Source: UBA2966 sp965242505
GTDB lineage: Bacteria; Pseudomonadota; Alphaproteobacteria; UBA2966
Assembly: GCA_965242505.1 (NCBI GenBank)
Contig: OZ251449.1
Location: forward strand, 1,736,001-1,800,000
Length of the DNA: 64,000 nucleotides
Direction of reading: 5' to 3'
The position numbers and the translations under genes are program-made. The notes below the pieces were generated by a model. The model saw only the letters and a list, made by a program, of their open reading frames with translations. It was not told the origin of the DNA and did no database searches. Below are positions 52,321 through 63,634 of the stretch, in pieces (the stretch's first letter is position 1; each line of letters opens with the position of its first letter).

Positions 52321-52454
52321 TTGCATACACCGCACAGGTTGTGTGGAGATCCCGCCTATTCGCCCAGGCGAAGATGGCCAAATCCACGCCGGGTAGCAGG
52401 CTGTTGTATTCAGCAGGCGACCCGACCGAGCGGGTAACCTGTCGGTGTATGCAG
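52321..52454. repeat. 134-bp element with long terminal inverted repeats and internal hairpins
   Basis: The left end TTGCATACACCGCACAGGTT is matched by the reverse complement of the right end (CTGCATACACCGACAGGTT) over 18 of 19 positions with one extra base. Inside, CGCCT/AGGCG (52353-52370), GTGGA/TCCAC (52343-52387), GCTG/CAGC around TTGTATT, and ACCCG/CGGGT can form further stems. It is either a small non-autonomous mobile element or a structured RNA, possibly the 5' leader of the lipoprotein gene. The rest of the 387-bp gap (52455-52659) holds only a GC-rich hairpin, CGCGCCG-CTT-CGGCGCG. Confidence 0.6.
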
Positions 52455-52659
52455 GGAGGATAATCGAGGCTGCGGTCGAGCGAGTCAACTGTTCTGGACG
52501 GCGCTGGCCACCTCGCAGACCGCGAACGGCATACGAGCCGTGGTCCCGGACGCCGATTGACTCCCGCCTTCCGTGCGCCATCGCCGCGCCGCTTCGGCGC
52601 GCGGCCCCTCGCTCCCGGAATCGTGGAGCTCGGGACCGAACGGAAATGCCCCGAGCCGG

Positions 52660-54308
<1,649 letters not shown>

Positions 54309-54312
<4 letters not shown>

Positions 54313-55376
54313 CCCGCGGTCTTCCTCGGGTCGAAGGCGTCGCGGACCGCCTCGCCCACGAACACCAGCAGGGTCAGGGTGCAGGCGATGACGACGAAGC
54401 CGGAGATGCCGAGCCACGGGGCCTGGAGGTTGGCCTTGCCCTGGGCCAGAAGCTCGCCGAGGGACGGAGACCCCGGCGGCAGCCCGAACCCCAGGAAATC
54501 GAGCGACGTGAGCGTGGTGATCGAGCCGTTGAGGATGAACGGCAGGAACGTGACCGTGGCGACCATGGCGTTGGGCAGCAGGTGCTTGAACATGATGGTG
54601 GCGTTGCCGACGCCGAGCGCCCGCGCCGCCTGCACGTACTCGAAGTTGCGCGCGCGCAGGAACTCGGCGCGCACCACGCCGACGAGCGCCATCCAGCTGA
54701 ACAGCAGCATCAGGACGAGCAGGGTCCAGAACCCCGGCTCGATGATCGACGCCAGGATGATCAGGAGGAACAGCACCGGCATCCCGCCCCAGATCTCCAT
54801 GAAGCGCTGGAACAGGAGATCGAGCCAGCCGCCGAAATATCCCTGCGCGGCCCCCGCCGCGACGCCGATGACGGAGCTGAAGGCGGTCAGGACCAGCCCG
54901 AACAGGACGGAGATGCGGAACCCGTAGATCGCGCGGGCGGCGACGTCGCGGCCCTGGTCGTCGGTGCCGAGCCAGTTCTCCGCCGACGGCGGCGCGGGCG
55001 CCGGAACGGGCAGGTCGTAGTTGATGGTGTCGAAGCTGTAGCGGATCGGCGGCCACGCGATCCATCCCTCCGCTTCGATGAGCTCCGTCACGAAGGGGTC
55101 GCGGTAATCGGCCTCGGTCTCGAAGTCCCCTCCGAACTTCGTTTCCGGATAGGTCGCGAAGACCGGCGTCAGGAGCTCGCCCCTGTAGGCGACGAGGATC
55201 GGCTTGTCGTTGGCGATGAACTCGGCGAAAAGGCTCAGGACGAAGAGCGCGGCGAATATCCAGAAGGACCAATGGCCGCGCCTGTTGGCGCGGAAGTTCC
55301 GCAGGCGCCGCCGGGTGAGCGGCGCGACGCGAAGCCGCGGGAAACGGTCCCGGCCCGGGAGTCGCGGGCGCGTCAC
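54309..55376 (-). CDS. yejE: Peptide ABC transporter permease (YejE)
   Basis: A 355-aa inner-membrane permease of the OppC/DppC class. The N-terminal cytoplasmic stretch is Arg-rich, followed by helix 1 (FWIFAALFVLSLFAEFIAN), a long periplasmic loop with LGTDDQGRDVAARAIYGFRIS (near residue 130), and a permease domain with the EAA-type loop EYVQAARALGVGNATIMFKHLLPN near 245-268. I chose the GTG that overlaps the yejB stop (GTGA), giving MTRPRLPG. It forms the channel with YejB. Confidence 0.93.
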
Positions 55377-56485
55377 GCCACGTCCCTCCGCTCGAAATCG
55401 ATGCGCGGATCGATGACGACGTAGGCGAGGTCCCCCAGCAGGTTGAGGACGAGGCCGAGCAGGGTGAAGACGTAGAGCGTGCCGAACATCACCGGATAGT
55501 CGCGGTTGATGACCGCCTCGAAGCCCAGCAGGCCCAGCCCGTCGAGCGAGAAGATGATCTCGATGAGCAGGTTCCCGGTGAACAGGATGCCGACGAAGGC
55601 CGCCGGGAAACCCGCCACGACGATCAGCATGGCGTTGCGGAACACGTGGCCGTAGAGCACGCGCCGTTCGGTCAGGCCCTTGGCGCGGGCCGTGAGCACG
55701 TACTGCTTGTTGATCTCCTCGATGAAGGAGTTCTTGGTCAGCATGGTGAGCGTGGCGAAACCGCCGATCACCATCGACGCGACCGGCAACGCGAGGTGCC
55801 AGAAGTAGTCCGCGACGCGCTCCGGCCAGCTCAGGTCCGACCAGTTCTCCGAGACCAGGCCGCGCAAGGGGAAGACGTCCCAGAAGCTGCCCCCCGCGAA
55901 CAGCACCACGAGCAGGACCGCGAACAGGAAGTTCGGGATGGCGTAGCCCACGACGATGGCCGCGCTGGTCCAGACGTCGAAGCGGGCGCCGTCGCGCACC
56001 GCCTTGGCGACGCCGAGCGGGATGGAGATGAAGTAGACGAGCAGCGTGGTCCAGATGCCGAGCGAGATGGACACCGGCATCTTGTCCACCACGAGGTCGA
56101 CCACGGAACGGTCGCGGAAGAACGAGTCGCCGAAATCGAAGCGCAGATAGTTGCCGATCATCCACAGGAACCGCATGTGCGCCGGCTTGTCGAAGCCGTA
56201 GAGCCTCTCGATCTCGGCGATGAACTCCGGGTCGAGGCCGCGGGCGCCCCGATACTTGCCGGCGATGGACGCATCGCCCGCCTGTCCCGCCTGCGCCTGC
56301 CGGGTCTCCCCGAGATCGGCGCCGCCGATGCGCGCCGTCGCATCGACCGCCGCGCCGCTGATCCGGGCGATCAGCTGCTCCACCGGTCCGCCCGGCGCGG
56401 CCTGCACGACGATGAAGTTGATGACCATGATCCCGAACAGCGTCGGGATCATCAGCAGGAGGCGCCGGACGACGTAGGCGGCCAC
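55373..56485 (-). CDS. yejB: Peptide ABC transporter permease (YejB)
   Basis: A 370-aa OppB/DppB-class permease. Helix 1 is YVVRRLLLMIPTLFGIMVINF (residues 4-24). The long first loop contains an insertion (residues ~40-80) as in other YejB proteins. FGDSFFRDRSVVDLVVDKMP is near 118 and the EAA loop KQYVLTARAKGLTERRVLYGHVFRNA near 268. The start is a GTG (GTGGCCGCCTAC) that places helix 1 at the N-terminus, 11 bp after the binding-protein gene. Coupled to yejE by a four-base overlap. Confidence 0.93.
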   Translation of the reverse strand: MAAYVVRRLLLMIPTLFGIMVINFIVVQAAPGGPVEQLIARISGAAVDATARIGGADLGETRQAQAGQAGDASIAGKYRGARGLDPEFIAEIERLYGFDKPAHMRFLWMIGNYLRFDFGDSFFRDRSVVDLVVDKMPVSISLGIWTTLLVYFISIPLGVAKAVRDGARFDVWTSAAIVVGYAIPNFLFAVLLVVLFAGGSFWDVFPLRGLVSENWSDLSWPERVADYFWHLALPVASMVIGGFATLTMLTKNSFIEEINKQYVLTARAKGLTERRVLYGHVFRNAMLIVVAGFPAAFVGILFTGNLLIEIIFSLDGLGLLGFEAVINRDYPVMFGTLYVFTLLGLVLNLLGDLAYVVIDPRIDFERRDVA

Positions 56486-56496
56486 CGCGGCGCGTC

Positions 56497-58365
56497 CTAC
56501 TCGCGCGCGGCGCGCCGGGCCTCGAGGACGGCGGCCTTGTCGGGATCGATCCACCAGGTGTCGAGGAAACCGAACCCGCCGTCGTACCTGGGGGCGATCC
56601 GGGGACGCGCGAACTTGTCCCAGTAGGCGATGTTGTGGTTGGCGTTGAACCACTGGGGAATGACGTGGCGGTTCCACAGCAGCGCGCGGTCGAGCGCCCG
56701 GGCGGCCGTTTCCAGGGACCCGCGGTCCGGTGCGTCGGCGATCCTTTCGATCAACGCGTCGACGACCGGATCGGCGATCCCCGCGTAGTTGAGGCTTCCG
56801 GGGCTTCGGGCCGCCTCGGACCCCCAGAAGTTCCGCTCCCCCACGCCCGGCGTCGGAACGCCGCCGAACGCCGCCGTGGTGACGTCGAAGTCGAATTCCT
56901 GCATCCGGTTGGCGTATTGGGCGGAATCGACGATGCGGATCGCGGCCTTGATGCCGAGACGCCCGAGGTTGCGGACGAGCGGCGCGTACACCCGTTCGAA
57001 CGTGGGCGAGAAGGTCAGGAACTCCAGCGACACGGGCCGTCCCGACGGATCCCGCAGCTTCCCGTCCTTCACCGCGTACCCCGCCTCGCGAAGCAGCTTC
57101 CGCGCCGCGCGGAGATTGCGCCGGACGTTGCCCGAACCGTCGGTCGCCGGGGGATCGAAGACCCGGGTGAAGACCTCGGCCGGCAACCCGTCGCGATACG
57201 GCTCCAGCAGCGCGGCCTCCCCGGGGCCCGGAAGACCGCGGGCGGCCATCGGCGTGTTCTGGAACAGGCTCCTGGTCCGGTCGTAGAGCCCGTAGAAGAT
57301 GTTCCTGTTCGTCCATTCGAAATCGAAGGCCAGGTCGAAGGCCGCGCGAACGCGGCGGTCCCCGAAGAACTCGCGGCGCTGGTTGAGAACGAAGAACTGC
57401 CGGTTGGCGGGCGATTCGTCGGGGATCGACTCCCGCTTCACCAGCCCCTCCTCGATCGCCGGAAAATCGTACGCCGTGGCCCACATCTTCGAGGTGAATT
57501 CCTCGCGGAAGTCGTACTCGCCGGCCTTGAAGGCCTCGAGCGCGATGTTGCGGTCGCGGTAGAAGTCGAACCGGACCACGCCATAGTTGAAACGTCCCCG
57601 GTTCACCGGCAGGTCCCTGGCCCAGTAATCGGCCACCCGCTCGTAGACGATGGTCCGGCCCTGGTCCGCGCGGACGATGCGGTAGGGTCCGCTGCCCAGC
57701 GGCGGGTCGAGGGTGGTCCTGTCGAACTCGCGCGTCTCGTAATAGGCCCTGGACAGGATCGGGAGGCCGGCGACCGTGAGCGGCAGGTCGCGGGTCACGG
57801 CGCCCTCGCGAAACGCGAAACGGACCCGATGCGGACCCTCGGCGACCGCCGATTCCACGTCGCGCAGCACGATCCGGAAACTCGGCTCCCCCCGGGTCTT
57901 CAGGGTCTCGAAGGAGAAGACGACGTCCTCCGCCGTCAGCGGCGACCCGTCGTTGAATCGCGCTTCGGGCCGCAGACGGAACGACGCCCAGGAGCGGTCG
58001 GGCGCCGTCTCGGCGCTCTCGGCGACGAGGCCGTACATGGCGTCGGGCTCGTCGCCCGCCGGCGTCATCAGCGTGTCGAAGGGCAGGCCCGCGATCGCGA
58101 CGGCGCCCACTCCCCGGAGCCGGATGCCCTTGAGAATGAACGGGTTCAGGTTGTCGAACGATCCCAGGTCGCGGAGCCGGACCTCGCCCCCCTTCGGGGC
58201 GTCGGGGTTCACGTAGTCGAAATGCGGAAAGTCCGGCGGGTACTTCAGATCGCCGAACGTCGACAGTCCGTGACGGGGCTCCGCGACGGCCGTCCCGGCC
58301 GCCATGGCCAGATGGACCGCGGCGACGGCCCCGCAAGCCTTCGATATCGATCCCGACCCGATCAC
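56497..58365 (-). CDS. yejA: Peptide ABC transporter substrate-binding protein (YejA-like), copy 1
   Basis: A 622-aa periplasmic SBP_bac_5 family protein. The signal peptide spans about residues 1-28 with cleavage after TAVA. The mature part opens EPRHGLSTFGDLKYPPDFPHF and contains family motifs such as GSFDNLNPFILKG (near 66), ARFNDGSPLTAEDVVFSFETL (near 133) and PLGSGPYRI near 202. YejA-type proteins bind short peptides and, in some alphaproteobacteria, peptidoglycan-derived peptides. The gene is 11 bp upstream of yejB and 58 bp after a paralogous binding-protein gene. Confidence 0.92.
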   Translation of the reverse strand: MIGSGSISKACGAVAAVHLAMAAGTAVAEPRHGLSTFGDLKYPPDFPHFDYVNPDAPKGGEVRLRDLGSFDNLNPFILKGIRLRGVGAVAIAGLPFDTLMTPAGDEPDAMYGLVAESAETAPDRSWASFRLRPEARFNDGSPLTAEDVVFSFETLKTRGEPSFRIVLRDVESAVAEGPHRVRFAFREGAVTRDLPLTVAGLPILSRAYYETREFDRTTLDPPLGSGPYRIVRADQGRTIVYERVADYWARDLPVNRGRFNYGVVRFDFYRDRNIALEAFKAGEYDFREEFTSKMWATAYDFPAIEEGLVKRESIPDESPANRQFFVLNQRREFFGDRRVRAAFDLAFDFEWTNRNIFYGLYDRTRSLFQNTPMAARGLPGPGEAALLEPYRDGLPAEVFTRVFDPPATDGSGNVRRNLRAARKLLREAGYAVKDGKLRDPSGRPVSLEFLTFSPTFERVYAPLVRNLGRLGIKAAIRIVDSAQYANRMQEFDFDVTTAAFGGVPTPGVGERNFWGSEAARSPGSLNYAGIADPVVDALIERIADAPDRGSLETAARALDRALLWNRHVIPQWFNANHNIAYWDKFARPRIAPRYDGGFGFLDTWWIDPDKAAVLEARRAARE

Positions 58366-58423
58366 TCGCGGATGATACCAGAGTCCCCGGCGGGCCGCCG
58401 GCCGCGGCCGGCGGCGAGCGCCG

Positions 58424-60262
58424 TCACCGGGACTCGGCGGCCGTTCGGCGGTTCAGGTCGGCGTCCTTGTCGGCGTCTATCCACCAGGTGAACAGGCCGA
58501 GGCCGTGCCGGGGCGTGATCTTCGGACGCGAGAAGCGGTTCCAGTAGGCGACGCGGAACACCCGCGTATGCCATTGGGGAATCACGTAATGGTTCCACAA
58601 CAGCACCCGGTCCATGGCGCGCGTCGCCGCGATCAGGGCCTCGCGGTCGGGCGCCTCGATGACGTCGTCGATGAGGGCGTCGACCACCGGATTCTCGATG
58701 CCGATGACGTTCCGGCTGCCCCGGACGTTCGCGGTCGCCGAGGACCACCAGTCGCGCTGCTCGTTGCCCGGCGACAGCGACTGGGGAAACGACTGCACCG
58801 ACATGTCGAAGTCGAAGCCGTCGATCCTGTTCTGGTATTGGGCCGTGTCGACCGTCCTCACGCGCGCCTCGACGCCGAGCCGTTCGAGGTTCCGGACGAA
58901 CGGCAGCGCCACCCGCTCGAACGCCGGACTGACGAGCAGGATCTCGAACGCCATCGCCTCGCCGGTCGCGGCGTTCGTCAACCTGCCGTCCCGGACCGTC
59001 CAGCCCGCCTCCTTCAGGAGCCGTTGCGCCTTTCTCAGGTTCGCGCGCGCGTTGCCCGAGCCGTCGGTCCTCGGCGGCTCGTAGGCCGTCGTGAACGCCT
59101 CCTCGGGAATCTGGCCGCGAAAAGGCTCGAGATAGCGGAGCTCGGCCTCGCCCGGCGGGCCCGACGAGGCGAGTTCCGAGTTGGAGAAGAAGCTCCTGGT
59201 GCGCGTGTACTGCCCGTGGAAGAGGTTCCGGTTGGCCCACTCGAAATCGAAGGCGTAGGACAACGCCTCCCGCACCCGCCGGTCCCGGAACGGCTCCCGC
59301 CGGATGTTGAAGACGAAGGCCTGCATCCCCGTCGGGTTCTCGTGCGCGATCTCCTCCTTGACGATCAATCCCTCGCGCACCGACGGGACGTCGTATCCGG
59401 TCGCCCAGACCTTGGCCGTGTTCTCCTGGCGGAAGTCGTACTCGCGCGACTTGAACGCCTCCAGGGAAACGGTCTGGTCGCGGTAATAGTCGTAGCGGAC
59501 GCGGTCGAAATTGTACTGTCCGCGGTTCACGGCGAGGGTGGCGCCCCAATAGTCGGCGACGCGTTCGTAGGAGATCGACCGTCCCGGATCGACGTCCGCA
59601 ACCCGGTAGGGTCCGCTGCCCATGATGGGGACGAGGGTCGTCTCCTCGAAGTTCCGGTCCCCGAACGCCGCCCTGGGCAGCACCGTGAGTTGACCCACGA
59701 TCTGCGGCAGCTCCCGGTTGAGTCCGCCGGCGAAGGTGAACTTCACGGTCCGCGGCCCGGTCGCCTCGGCCGTCGCGACGTTCGCGTAGTAGGCCCGGTA
59801 GAACGGATGCCCCCTGGACTTCAGGATCTCGAACGAGAAGATGACGTCGTCCACCGTGACCGGCGAGCCGTCGCTCCACCGGGCCTCCGGCCGCAGGGTG
59901 TAGGCGACCCAGCTCAGATCGTCGGGGACCTCGGCGCTCTCCGCGAGCAGGCCGTAGTAGGCGTCCGCCTCGTCCAGGGACGGCGTCATGAGGGACTCGA
60001 AGGTCAGCCCCAGGCCGGCGGCGGCCTGGCCCTTGAGAATGAAGGGGTTCAGGCTGTCGAACGAGCCGATGGCGGCAAGCCGTATCCCGCCGCCCTTGGG
60101 CGCCTCCGGGTCGACGTAGTCGAAGTGCGCGAAGCCGGGCCGGTGCTTCGGCTCCCCGAGCAGCGACATGCCGTGGACGACTCTGGTCTGGGCGTCCGCG
60201 CCCGCGCCCGCCGGGAGCATCGCCGCCGCCAGCAGGGCCGCCGCCAACCGATTCATCGCCAT
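58424..60262 (-). CDS. Peptide ABC transporter substrate-binding protein (YejA-like), copy 2
   Basis: A 612-aa paralogue of the downstream binding protein. The signal peptide is MAMNRLAAALLAAAMLPAGAGADA. Shared motifs include GSFDSLNPFILKG, ARWSDGSPVTVDDVIFSFEIL, GSGPYRVADVDPG and the closing FTWWIDADKDADL (FLDTWWIDPDKAAVL in copy 1). Similarity runs the full length but residues differ widely, so the duplication is old and the ligands may differ. I chose the ATG at 60262 with GATGAGGCG upstream; a TTG six codons earlier would overlap hisN. It starts eight bases after the hisN stop, so it belongs to the same transcript. Confidence 0.92.
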   Translation of the reverse strand: MAMNRLAAALLAAAMLPAGAGADAQTRVVHGMSLLGEPKHRPGFAHFDYVDPEAPKGGGIRLAAIGSFDSLNPFILKGQAAAGLGLTFESLMTPSLDEADAYYGLLAESAEVPDDLSWVAYTLRPEARWSDGSPVTVDDVIFSFEILKSRGHPFYRAYYANVATAEATGPRTVKFTFAGGLNRELPQIVGQLTVLPRAAFGDRNFEETTLVPIMGSGPYRVADVDPGRSISYERVADYWGATLAVNRGQYNFDRVRYDYYRDQTVSLEAFKSREYDFRQENTAKVWATGYDVPSVREGLIVKEEIAHENPTGMQAFVFNIRREPFRDRRVREALSYAFDFEWANRNLFHGQYTRTRSFFSNSELASSGPPGEAELRYLEPFRGQIPEEAFTTAYEPPRTDGSGNARANLRKAQRLLKEAGWTVRDGRLTNAATGEAMAFEILLVSPAFERVALPFVRNLERLGVEARVRTVDTAQYQNRIDGFDFDMSVQSFPQSLSPGNEQRDWWSSATANVRGSRNVIGIENPVVDALIDDVIEAPDREALIAATRAMDRVLLWNHYVIPQWHTRVFRVAYWNRFSRPKITPRHGLGLFTWWIDADKDADLNRRTAAESR

Positions 60263-60269
60263 CTTCGCC

Positions 60270-61049
60270 TCATCCGCCAAGCCGGGAGACCGCCGCCCGA
60301 TGCAGTTCCGCGCTGCCGGCCGCGATCACGCGCGTGTCCGTTCCGAGCGTCACCGGCGCGCCCTCCCAGTTCGTCATCACGCCGCCGGCGCTCTCGACGA
60401 TGGGCGCCAGGGCGCAGTAGTCGTGGTCCTTCACGCCGCACTCGATGGCGATGTCGGCATGGCCGGCGGCGACCAGTCCGAAGGCGTAGCAGTCCGCTCC
60501 GTAGCGGGTGAGGCCGACGGCGCCGCGCAGCCGGTCGAGCGCGTCCAGTTCGCCGTCCCGGTAGGTATCCGGCGACGTGGTGAAGAGCACGGCGTCCGCG
60601 AGACCGACTCCGCCGCGGCAGGCCGCGCGCGCGCCGTTCAACGCGCACGGATGGCCGCCGCCGCCGGCCCAGCGCTCTCCGCTCACCGCCTGGTCGATCA
60701 CGCCGAACACGGGACGGCCCTCGCGGGCGAGCCCGATCAGGGTGCCGAAGACGGGAACGCCCGCGATGAACGCCTTGGTGCCATCGATCGGGTCGAGGTG
60801 CCAGACGTATTCGGCGTCGCCGCGGACGGCGCCGAACTCTTCCCCGGCGATGCCGTGGTCGGGCGCCGCCGCCTCGATAATGGCCCGCATGGCCCGCTCG
60901 GCGGCGCGGTCCGCCTCCGTGACCGGCGTCGAGTCCGGCTTGACGGAGACGGCGCTGGGACGGCGAAAATGCCCGCGCACGATGTCGCCGGCGGCGTCCG
61001 CCAACCCGTGGGCCAGCTCCACGTACGCGTCGGGACAGCGGTCGGTCAT
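60270..61049 (-). CDS. hisN: Histidinol-phosphatase, inositol-monophosphatase family (HisN-type)
   Basis: A 259-aa Mg-dependent phosphatase. Metal-binding motifs: GEEFG near residue 69, WHLDPIDGTKAFIAGVP (near 83-99) and CGVKDHDYCALAPIVESAGG near 204-223. The KPDSTPVTEADRAAE segment near residue 37 is typical of HisN proteins, which hydrolyse histidinol phosphate in histidine synthesis; inositol or other phosphates cannot be excluded. It lies between a cytochrome gene and the Yej transport genes, all in one direction with short gaps. Confidence 0.87.
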   Translation of the reverse strand: MTDRCPDAYVELAHGLADAAGDIVRGHFRRPSAVSVKPDSTPVTEADRAAERAMRAIIEAAAPDHGIAGEEFGAVRGDAEYVWHLDPIDGTKAFIAGVPVFGTLIGLAREGRPVFGVIDQAVSGERWAGGGGHPCALNGARAACRGGVGLADAVLFTTSPDTYRDGELDALDRLRGAVGLTRYGADCYAFGLVAAGHADIAIECGVKDHDYCALAPIVESAGGVMTNWEGAPVTLGTDTRVIAAGSAELHRAAVSRLGG

Positions 61050-61122
61050 CGCGGCTCCATCCCGGCGCGCCCGAACTCGCGTACCCGGAGGCCCGGCGCG
61101 TACGCCGCCAGGGACGGGCGGC

Positions 61123-61665
61123 CTATTCGCCGGGCAGCGGCCGCGGCGAATCGCTCAGGGTGCGCAGGTAGGCGATCACGTTGGCGCGGTCCACTGCCTT
61201 CTTGAGCCCGGGGAACGTCATCTTGTTGCCCGGCATGAACTTCCTGGGCCTGGTCAGGAACTCGTCGAGGCTCGCGAAGCTCCACGCGCCCTCGGCGCCC
61301 TTCATGGCGGACGAGTACGAGAACCCTCCCATCGTCGCCATGTCGCGGCCGACGACGTTCCAGAGGTTCGGTCCGACCTTGTTCTTCCCGCCCTGCTCGA
61401 ACGTGTGGCAGGCCACGCACTTCCTGGCCACCTTCACGCCCCTCTCCACGTCCGCGGCGGCCAACAACTCGGCCAGCGAGGGGACTTCCTCCGCCGCCGC
61501 GGCGGTCGCCTCCGCGACGGCGCCCTCCATTTCGGGCACCGGATAGGCGACCGTCTCGGGGGCGCGCGGACCGACCGCGAGGTTGCCGAGACCGTTGATC
61601 ACGTAGAGCGCCAGCATGGCGGCGAGAATGCCGCCGGCGATCTTGTTCCACTCGAAGGTATCCAT
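61123..61665 (-). CDS. cycM: Membrane-anchored cytochrome c (CycM/c552-like)
   Basis: A 180-aa protein with an N-terminal uncleaved membrane anchor (IAGGILAAMLALYVINGLGNL, residues 9-29), a Pro/Ala/Glu-rich spacer (35-70), and a class I cytochrome c domain. Haem is bound by CVACH near residue 83 and the axial methionine lies in KFMPGNKMTFPG near 145. This is the cytochrome that passes electrons from the bc1 complex to cytochrome oxidase in alphaproteobacteria. Its position just upstream of, and divergent from, kdsB-pheA is a conserved alphaproteobacterial arrangement. Confidence 0.92.
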   Translation of the reverse strand: MDTFEWNKIAGGILAAMLALYVINGLGNLAVGPRAPETVAYPVPEMEGAVAEATAAAAEEVPSLAELLAAADVERGVKVARKCVACHTFEQGGKNKVGPNLWNVVGRDMATMGGFSYSSAMKGAEGAWSFASLDEFLTRPRKFMPGNKMTFPGLKKAVDRANVIAYLRTLSDSPRPLPGE

Positions 61666-61820
61666 GGAGAACCCGTACCCGAACCGCGAGGCGGGCGAAG
61701 ACTACAGACTTCCCGCGGACGGGCGCAAGCCGTATAAGTCGGCGCCGCGGCTCCGTCGGCGCGGGACCCGCCCGGACTCCGCCGCCGCTCCCCCGATCAA
61801 CGGCCACCGGACGGTCACCG

Positions 61821-62600
61821 ATGGCGTTTCCGGCCAACCCGATCATCGTCATTCCGGCGCGCATGGCCTCGCGGCGGCTGCCGGGCAAGCCCCTCGCCGA
61901 CATCCACGGCGAGCCGATGATCGTCCACGTCTGGCGGCGCGCCGTGGAGAGCGGCGTCGGCCGCGTGACGGTCGCCTGCGCCGACAAGGAGATCGCGGCG
62001 GCGATCACCGCGGCCGGCGGCGAGGCGACGATGACGCGGCGCGATCATCCGTCGGGTTCCGACCGCGTGTTCGAGGCCGTGCGGTCCGTGGACCCGGACG
62101 GCGCCCACGACGCGGTGATCGACCTGCAAGGCGACCTGCCGACGGTCCCCGCCCCGGTGGTGCGCGCGGCGCTCGCCCCGCTCCGGGAACCCGGGGTCGA
62201 TGTCGGGACCGTGGCCTGCCCGATCTCGGAAGACGCCGAACGCGGCGACCCCAACGTCGTCAAGGCCGTGGTCTCGCTCGCCCCGTCGGCATCCGTGGGG
62301 CGGGCGCTCTACTTCACGCGCGCGACGGCGCCATCCGGAGACGGCCCGCTGCTCCGCCACGTCGGCATCTACGCCTTCCGCCGCCCGGCCCTCGAACGGT
62401 TCGTCGGCCTGCCCCCGAGCCCCCTGGAAACCCGCGAGGACCTGGAGCAGTTGCGGGCGCTCGAAGCCGGGATGCGCATCGACGCGGCCGTCGTTGACAC
62501 CCCGCCCCCCGGCGTCGATACTCCGCGCGATCTTGAGCGGGCCCGCGCGATTCTCGCGCCCCAGCGGCGCGGCGCCGGGCCCGGGAACGCTTCAGAGTGA
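61821..62600 (+). CDS. kdsB: 3-deoxy-manno-octulosonate cytidylyltransferase
   Basis: KdsB activates KDO as CMP-KDO for lipopolysaccharide core synthesis. The 259-aa product starts with the nucleotidyltransferase motif IIVIPARMASRRLPGKPLAD (residues 8-27), followed by MIVHVWRRA near 33, DHPSGSDRVFEAV near 75 and DLQGDLPTV near 99, all family hallmarks (the usual QGDxP is intact). The C-terminal VDTPRDLERAR is also typical. It implies an LPS-bearing outer membrane. pheA begins one base after the stop, so the two are cotranscribed. Confidence 0.95.
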   Translation: MAFPANPIIVIPARMASRRLPGKPLADIHGEPMIVHVWRRAVESGVGRVTVACADKEIAAAITAAGGEATMTRRDHPSGSDRVFEAVRSVDPDGAHDAVIDLQGDLPTVPAPVVRAALAPLREPGVDVGTVACPISEDAERGDPNVVKAVVSLAPSASVGRALYFTRATAPSGDGPLLRHVGIYAFRRPALERFVGLPPSPLETREDLEQLRALEAGMRIDAAVVDTPPPGVDTPRDLERARAILAPQRRGAGPGNASE

Positions 62601-62601
62601 C

Positions 62602-63525
62602 ATGCCTCAGCACCTCTACTCCGGGGGAAGCGTGGCCTTCCAGGGCGAGCGGGGCGCGTATTCCGACCTCGCCTGCCGCCTGAAGTTCCCCGACATGGAG
62701 TCCCATCCCTGTACGTCCTTCGAGGACGTGTTCGCGGCGGTGGAGAACCGGCGGGCGACGCTGGCGATGATCCCGATCGAGAACTCGGTCGCGAGCCGCG
62801 TCGCCGACATCTACTACATGCTGCCGGACACCCACCTCCATATCGTCGACGAGACGTTCCTGCGCGTGAATCACTGCCTCCTGGCGCCGAAGGGGGCCAG
62901 CCCGTCCGACCTCGAGACCGTCGGCAGCCACCCGCAGGCCCTGGCGCAATGCCGCCGCGTGATCGCCGAGCTGGGGCTGAAGCCGATCGGCACCGTCGAT
63001 ACGGCGGGCGCCGCGCGCCAGGTCGCGGAACGGAACGACAGGCGCGCGGCCGCCATCGCCTCGTCGCTGGCGGGCGAGATCCACGGCCTCGACTGCCTGC
63101 GCACGAACATCGAGGACGCCGAGCACAACATCACGCGGTTCATCGTGCTGTCGCGGGAGTCGGTCGCGCCGGAACAGGGCGCCGGGCGGGTGGTCACGTC
63201 GTTCATGTTCCGCGTCGGCAACGTGCCGGCGGCGCTCTACAAGGCGCTGGGCGGGTTCGCCACGCGCGGGATCAACCTCACCAAGCTCGAGAGCTACGTC
63301 ATCGGCAGCCGCTTCGAGGTCGCGCGTTTCTACGCCGAGATCGAGGCGCACCGCCACGACCCCATCGTCCGGGGCGCCTTCGACGAGCTCAGCCTGTTCT
63401 CCTCCGAGGTGAAGCTGCTCGGGATCTATCCCGCCCACGAGTATCGCGAGGAAGGAGGGCGGCCGATGTCCGACCTCGACCGGAACGGCGCCGGTCTCCC
63501 GATGGAGGAGTCCGCTTCGGGGTAG
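62602..63525 (+). CDS. pheA: Prephenate dehydratase
   Basis: PheA converts prephenate to phenylpyruvate in phenylalanine synthesis. The 307-aa monofunctional enzyme has VAFQGERGAYSDLAC (residues 11-25), the IPIENSVASRVADIYYML segment near 57, and the catalytic Thr-Arg-Phe in EHNITRFIVLS near 175. A C-terminal ACT domain (about 200-280; VPAALYKALGGFATRGINLTKLES) gives phenylalanine feedback control. No chorismate mutase domain is fused. The last 20 residues are not conserved. It is coupled with kdsB. Confidence 0.95.
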   Translation: MPQHLYSGGSVAFQGERGAYSDLACRLKFPDMESHPCTSFEDVFAAVENRRATLAMIPIENSVASRVADIYYMLPDTHLHIVDETFLRVNHCLLAPKGASPSDLETVGSHPQALAQCRRVIAELGLKPIGTVDTAGAARQVAERNDRRAAAIASSLAGEIHGLDCLRTNIEDAEHNITRFIVLSRESVAPEQGAGRVVTSFMFRVGNVPAALYKALGGFATRGINLTKLESYVIGSRFEVARFYAEIEAHRHDPIVRGAFDELSLFSSEVKLLGIYPAHEYREEGGRPMSDLDRNGAGLPMEESASG

Positions 63526-63634
63526 TGTCACGGGTCCCGGGCACCCTGGTTTCTCGTCCCTTGTGTCGATTGCGCCATTCATGGTATCCTGCGACGCGTG
63601 ACGAGTCGAGTGCGCGCCGGGATCGAGCCAAGCC

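Noticed and set aside
52321..52454. Inverted-repeat element as an attC site or tRNA-like gene
   Set aside because: No attC core at the ends and no tRNA cloverleaf with a conserved T arm could be drawn.
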